Assembly (NCBI GenBank): GCA_948560265.1 | Contig: CAOXTD010000013.1 | Location: 1 to 42,768, forward strand | DNA length: 42,768 nucleotides | DNA from: an uncultured Clostridia bacterium | GTDB lineage: Bacteria > Bacillota > Clostridia > TANB77 > CAG-508 | Direction: 5' to 3' | Shown here: piece by piece, positions 41,852 through 42,768 of the stretch | Layout of the letters: each line of letters starts with the position of its first letter | Numbering within the stretch: the stretch's first letter is position 1 | Program-made: the position numbers and the translations under genes | Notes under the pieces: model-generated | What the model saw: only the letters and a program-made list of their open reading frames with translations | Databases searched by the model: none | Told to the model about the DNA's origin: nothing

Positions 41852-42313
41852 CTATTTGTTAGTTGAACCAAACCCTCCTGTTCTTTCTCCTTCAGCGTTG
41901 TCGTTATCTATTACTTCAAATTTTTGAAAGATAGCTTGCCCAATACATTCTCCTTTTTTAATTTCTATATCTTCTGATTTTATATTAAAAAATGCAAACA
42001 TAAAATGCCCATCATTATCTGGATTTTCATAATAATCTGCATCTATAATTCCTACACTATTTGCCATTACTAATCCTTTTTTCTTTGGATTAGAACTTCT
42101 ATTGCAAAGCATCATATATTCTCCCTCTGGCATGTATGCTTTTAGACCAGTCTTAATTAATGTTGGAGCTTGTCCTAATTTAAATGCTGGTATAATACAA
42201 TCTTCTGCTGCTTCTACATCATAACCTGCTGAATATTTTGTTTTTCTAACTGGTATATGAATATCACTATTTTCAAAACCTTTTGCCACTTCAAATCCTC
42301 TTATTTTTTCCAT
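41852..42313 (-). CDS. dut: dUTP pyrophosphatase
   Basis: A 153-residue trimeric dUTPase. The five motifs are visible: SAGYDVEA (I), RSSNPKKKG (II), GIIDADYY (III, with the catalytic Asp), GECIGQAIFQKF (IV) and RTGGFGSTNK (V). It hydrolyses dUTP to dUMP and thus supplies the substrate of ThyX. Motif III has a D-A-D-Y-Y variant of G-x-I-D-x-x-Y. Good match otherwise. The ATG at 42313 is followed by a normal reading frame; AAGGAAG is ahead. Confidence 0.92.
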   Translation of the reverse strand: MEKIRGFEVAKGFENSDIHIPVRKTKYSAGYDVEAAEDCIIPAFKLGQAPTLIKTGLKAYMPEGEYMMLCNRSSNPKKKGLVMANSVGIIDADYYENPDNDGHFMFAFFNIKSEDIEIKKGECIGQAIFQKFEVIDNDNAEGERTGGFGSTNK

Positions 42314-42386
42314 TTTATCTTCTTCCTTTCTATTTGCTTTTTCGCCATTATATCACAAGTTTTTTTAAAAAGGAATACCTAAAAAA

Positions 42387-42421
42387 GTAAAAGAAAATAG
42401 AAAAAATCTATTTTCTTTTAC
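42387..42421 (-). terminator. Terminator after the partial pilin-like gene
   Basis: A perfect 15-bp stem GTAAAAGAAAATAGA and its inverse around AAAAA, then TTTTTT on the minus strand, 55 bases beyond the stop at 42476. Confidence 0.85.
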
Positions 42422-42475
42422 CTCTGAAAATTCTTCAATATATTTTCGAATTCTACAAAAATTCTTACATGCCCT

Positions 42476-42768
42476 TTAGATACAAAATCCTGGAGCGACT
42501 CCACCAGTGTAGGCTGCGCCGTTATTGGAGTTGGTGTAACCGGAGCTGTAGACGTGGCAAAAGTGCGTGCCAGTGTTGTAAAAAGGCGAACGTAGCCACC
42601 AGTAGTACGTATTGCCTGATGGTGTTGGTCTCTTTTGACGTCCCGTGCTTGAACTGTTCCATGCATCTGTTACTCCTTGGTAATATTTATACTGACTTCC
42701 CTCTGATGTGATTGCATATCCGTATGTTCCACTTCCATTATATCCGTTATTTACTACCTCGCTTGCTG
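42476..42768 (-). CDS. Partial pilin-like/lectin-like protein, copy 2 (hypervariable C-terminus)
   Basis: Only the last 97 codons are in the window; the gene continues past 42768. Sequence, from the right edge: YGYAITSEGSQYKYYQGVTD, then WNSSSTGRQKRPTPSGNTYY, WWLRSPFYNTGTHF and CHVYSSGYTNSNNGAAYTGG then VAPGFCI. It matches copy 1 (35913-37019) nearly base for base from the edge to about 42660 and then diverges, again with NNC codons. I infer the same pilin-like N-terminus but cannot see it. Confidence 0.75.
   Translation of the reverse strand, partial: ASEVVNNGYNGSGTYGYAITSEGSQYKYYQGVTDAWNSSSTGRQKRPTPSGNTYYWWLRSPFYNTGTHFCHVYSSGYTNSNNGAAYTGGVAPGFCI

Noticed and set aside
42418..42666. Out-of-frame minus-strand ORF over the partial pilin-like gene
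   Set aside because: Shadow; the true frame ends at 42476 and matches copy 1.

Overview
The window is AT-rich bacterial DNA of the low-GC Firmicutes type. It has strong AGGAGG ribosome sites, several TTG starts, an L19-TrmD-RimM-KhpA-S16-Ffh-YlxM cluster in the usual order, a dnaG-sigA pair and a cotJABC spore-coat operon. This points to an endospore-forming clostridium-like organism. Dockerin and cohesin-like surface proteins, a sortase and lectin-like hypervariable proteins suggest a host- or gut-associated lineage. I cannot name a species from sequence alone.

Layout. At 1-413 there is what looks like a strong stable-RNA promoter and leader reading leftward out of the window. 414-5753 (minus) is an operon of lepA, an HD phosphohydrolase, rlmB and a membrane-anchored protein. 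5828-7932 is accessory: a DUF4190-like membrane protein, a relic fusing two gene fragments, two tandem Ig-like paralogues and a small exported protein. 8013-12176 (minus) has a LonB-like protease, rimI, tsaB and tsaE, with two kinds of intergenic repeat between the protease and rimI. 12365-12727 is a GC-richer orphan. 12783-16982 (minus) is the ribosomal/SRP operon. 17266-21541 has a zinc hydrolase, a double-length ThyX, a radical SAM protein, a frameshifted thioesterase and an acyl-ACP thioesterase. 21619-30899 is a surface and spore region: sortase, two sortase-anchored cohesin-like proteins, cotJABC, and a 1261-residue secreted transglutaminase-like protein ending in a dockerin. 31391-35519 (minus) holds pyruvate kinase and alpha-glucan phosphorylase. 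35913-42768 holds housekeeping genes (elongator tRNA-Met, sigA, dnaG, carD-like, dut) flanked by two paralogous genes for pilin-like proteins with a hypervariable lectin-like C-terminus.

Most striking signals. (1) The two pilin-like genes at 35913-37019 and 42476-42768+ are nearly identical just upstream of their last exposed domain, then diverge sharply. In that part the codons are dominated by NNC, which is very unlike the AT-rich genome. This is the pattern expected of targets of a diversity-generating retroelement. The reverse transcriptase and template are not in the window. (2) A cohesin/dockerin/sortase/transglutaminase set suggests a small surface assembly. (3) A dispersed two-hairpin repeat family occurs at 1-45, 10420-10493 and 16567-16631, and its stems show compensatory changes. 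(4) A GGGAC-type repeat occurs at 10494-10552 and 31266-31374; one copy supplies the C-terminus of RimI.
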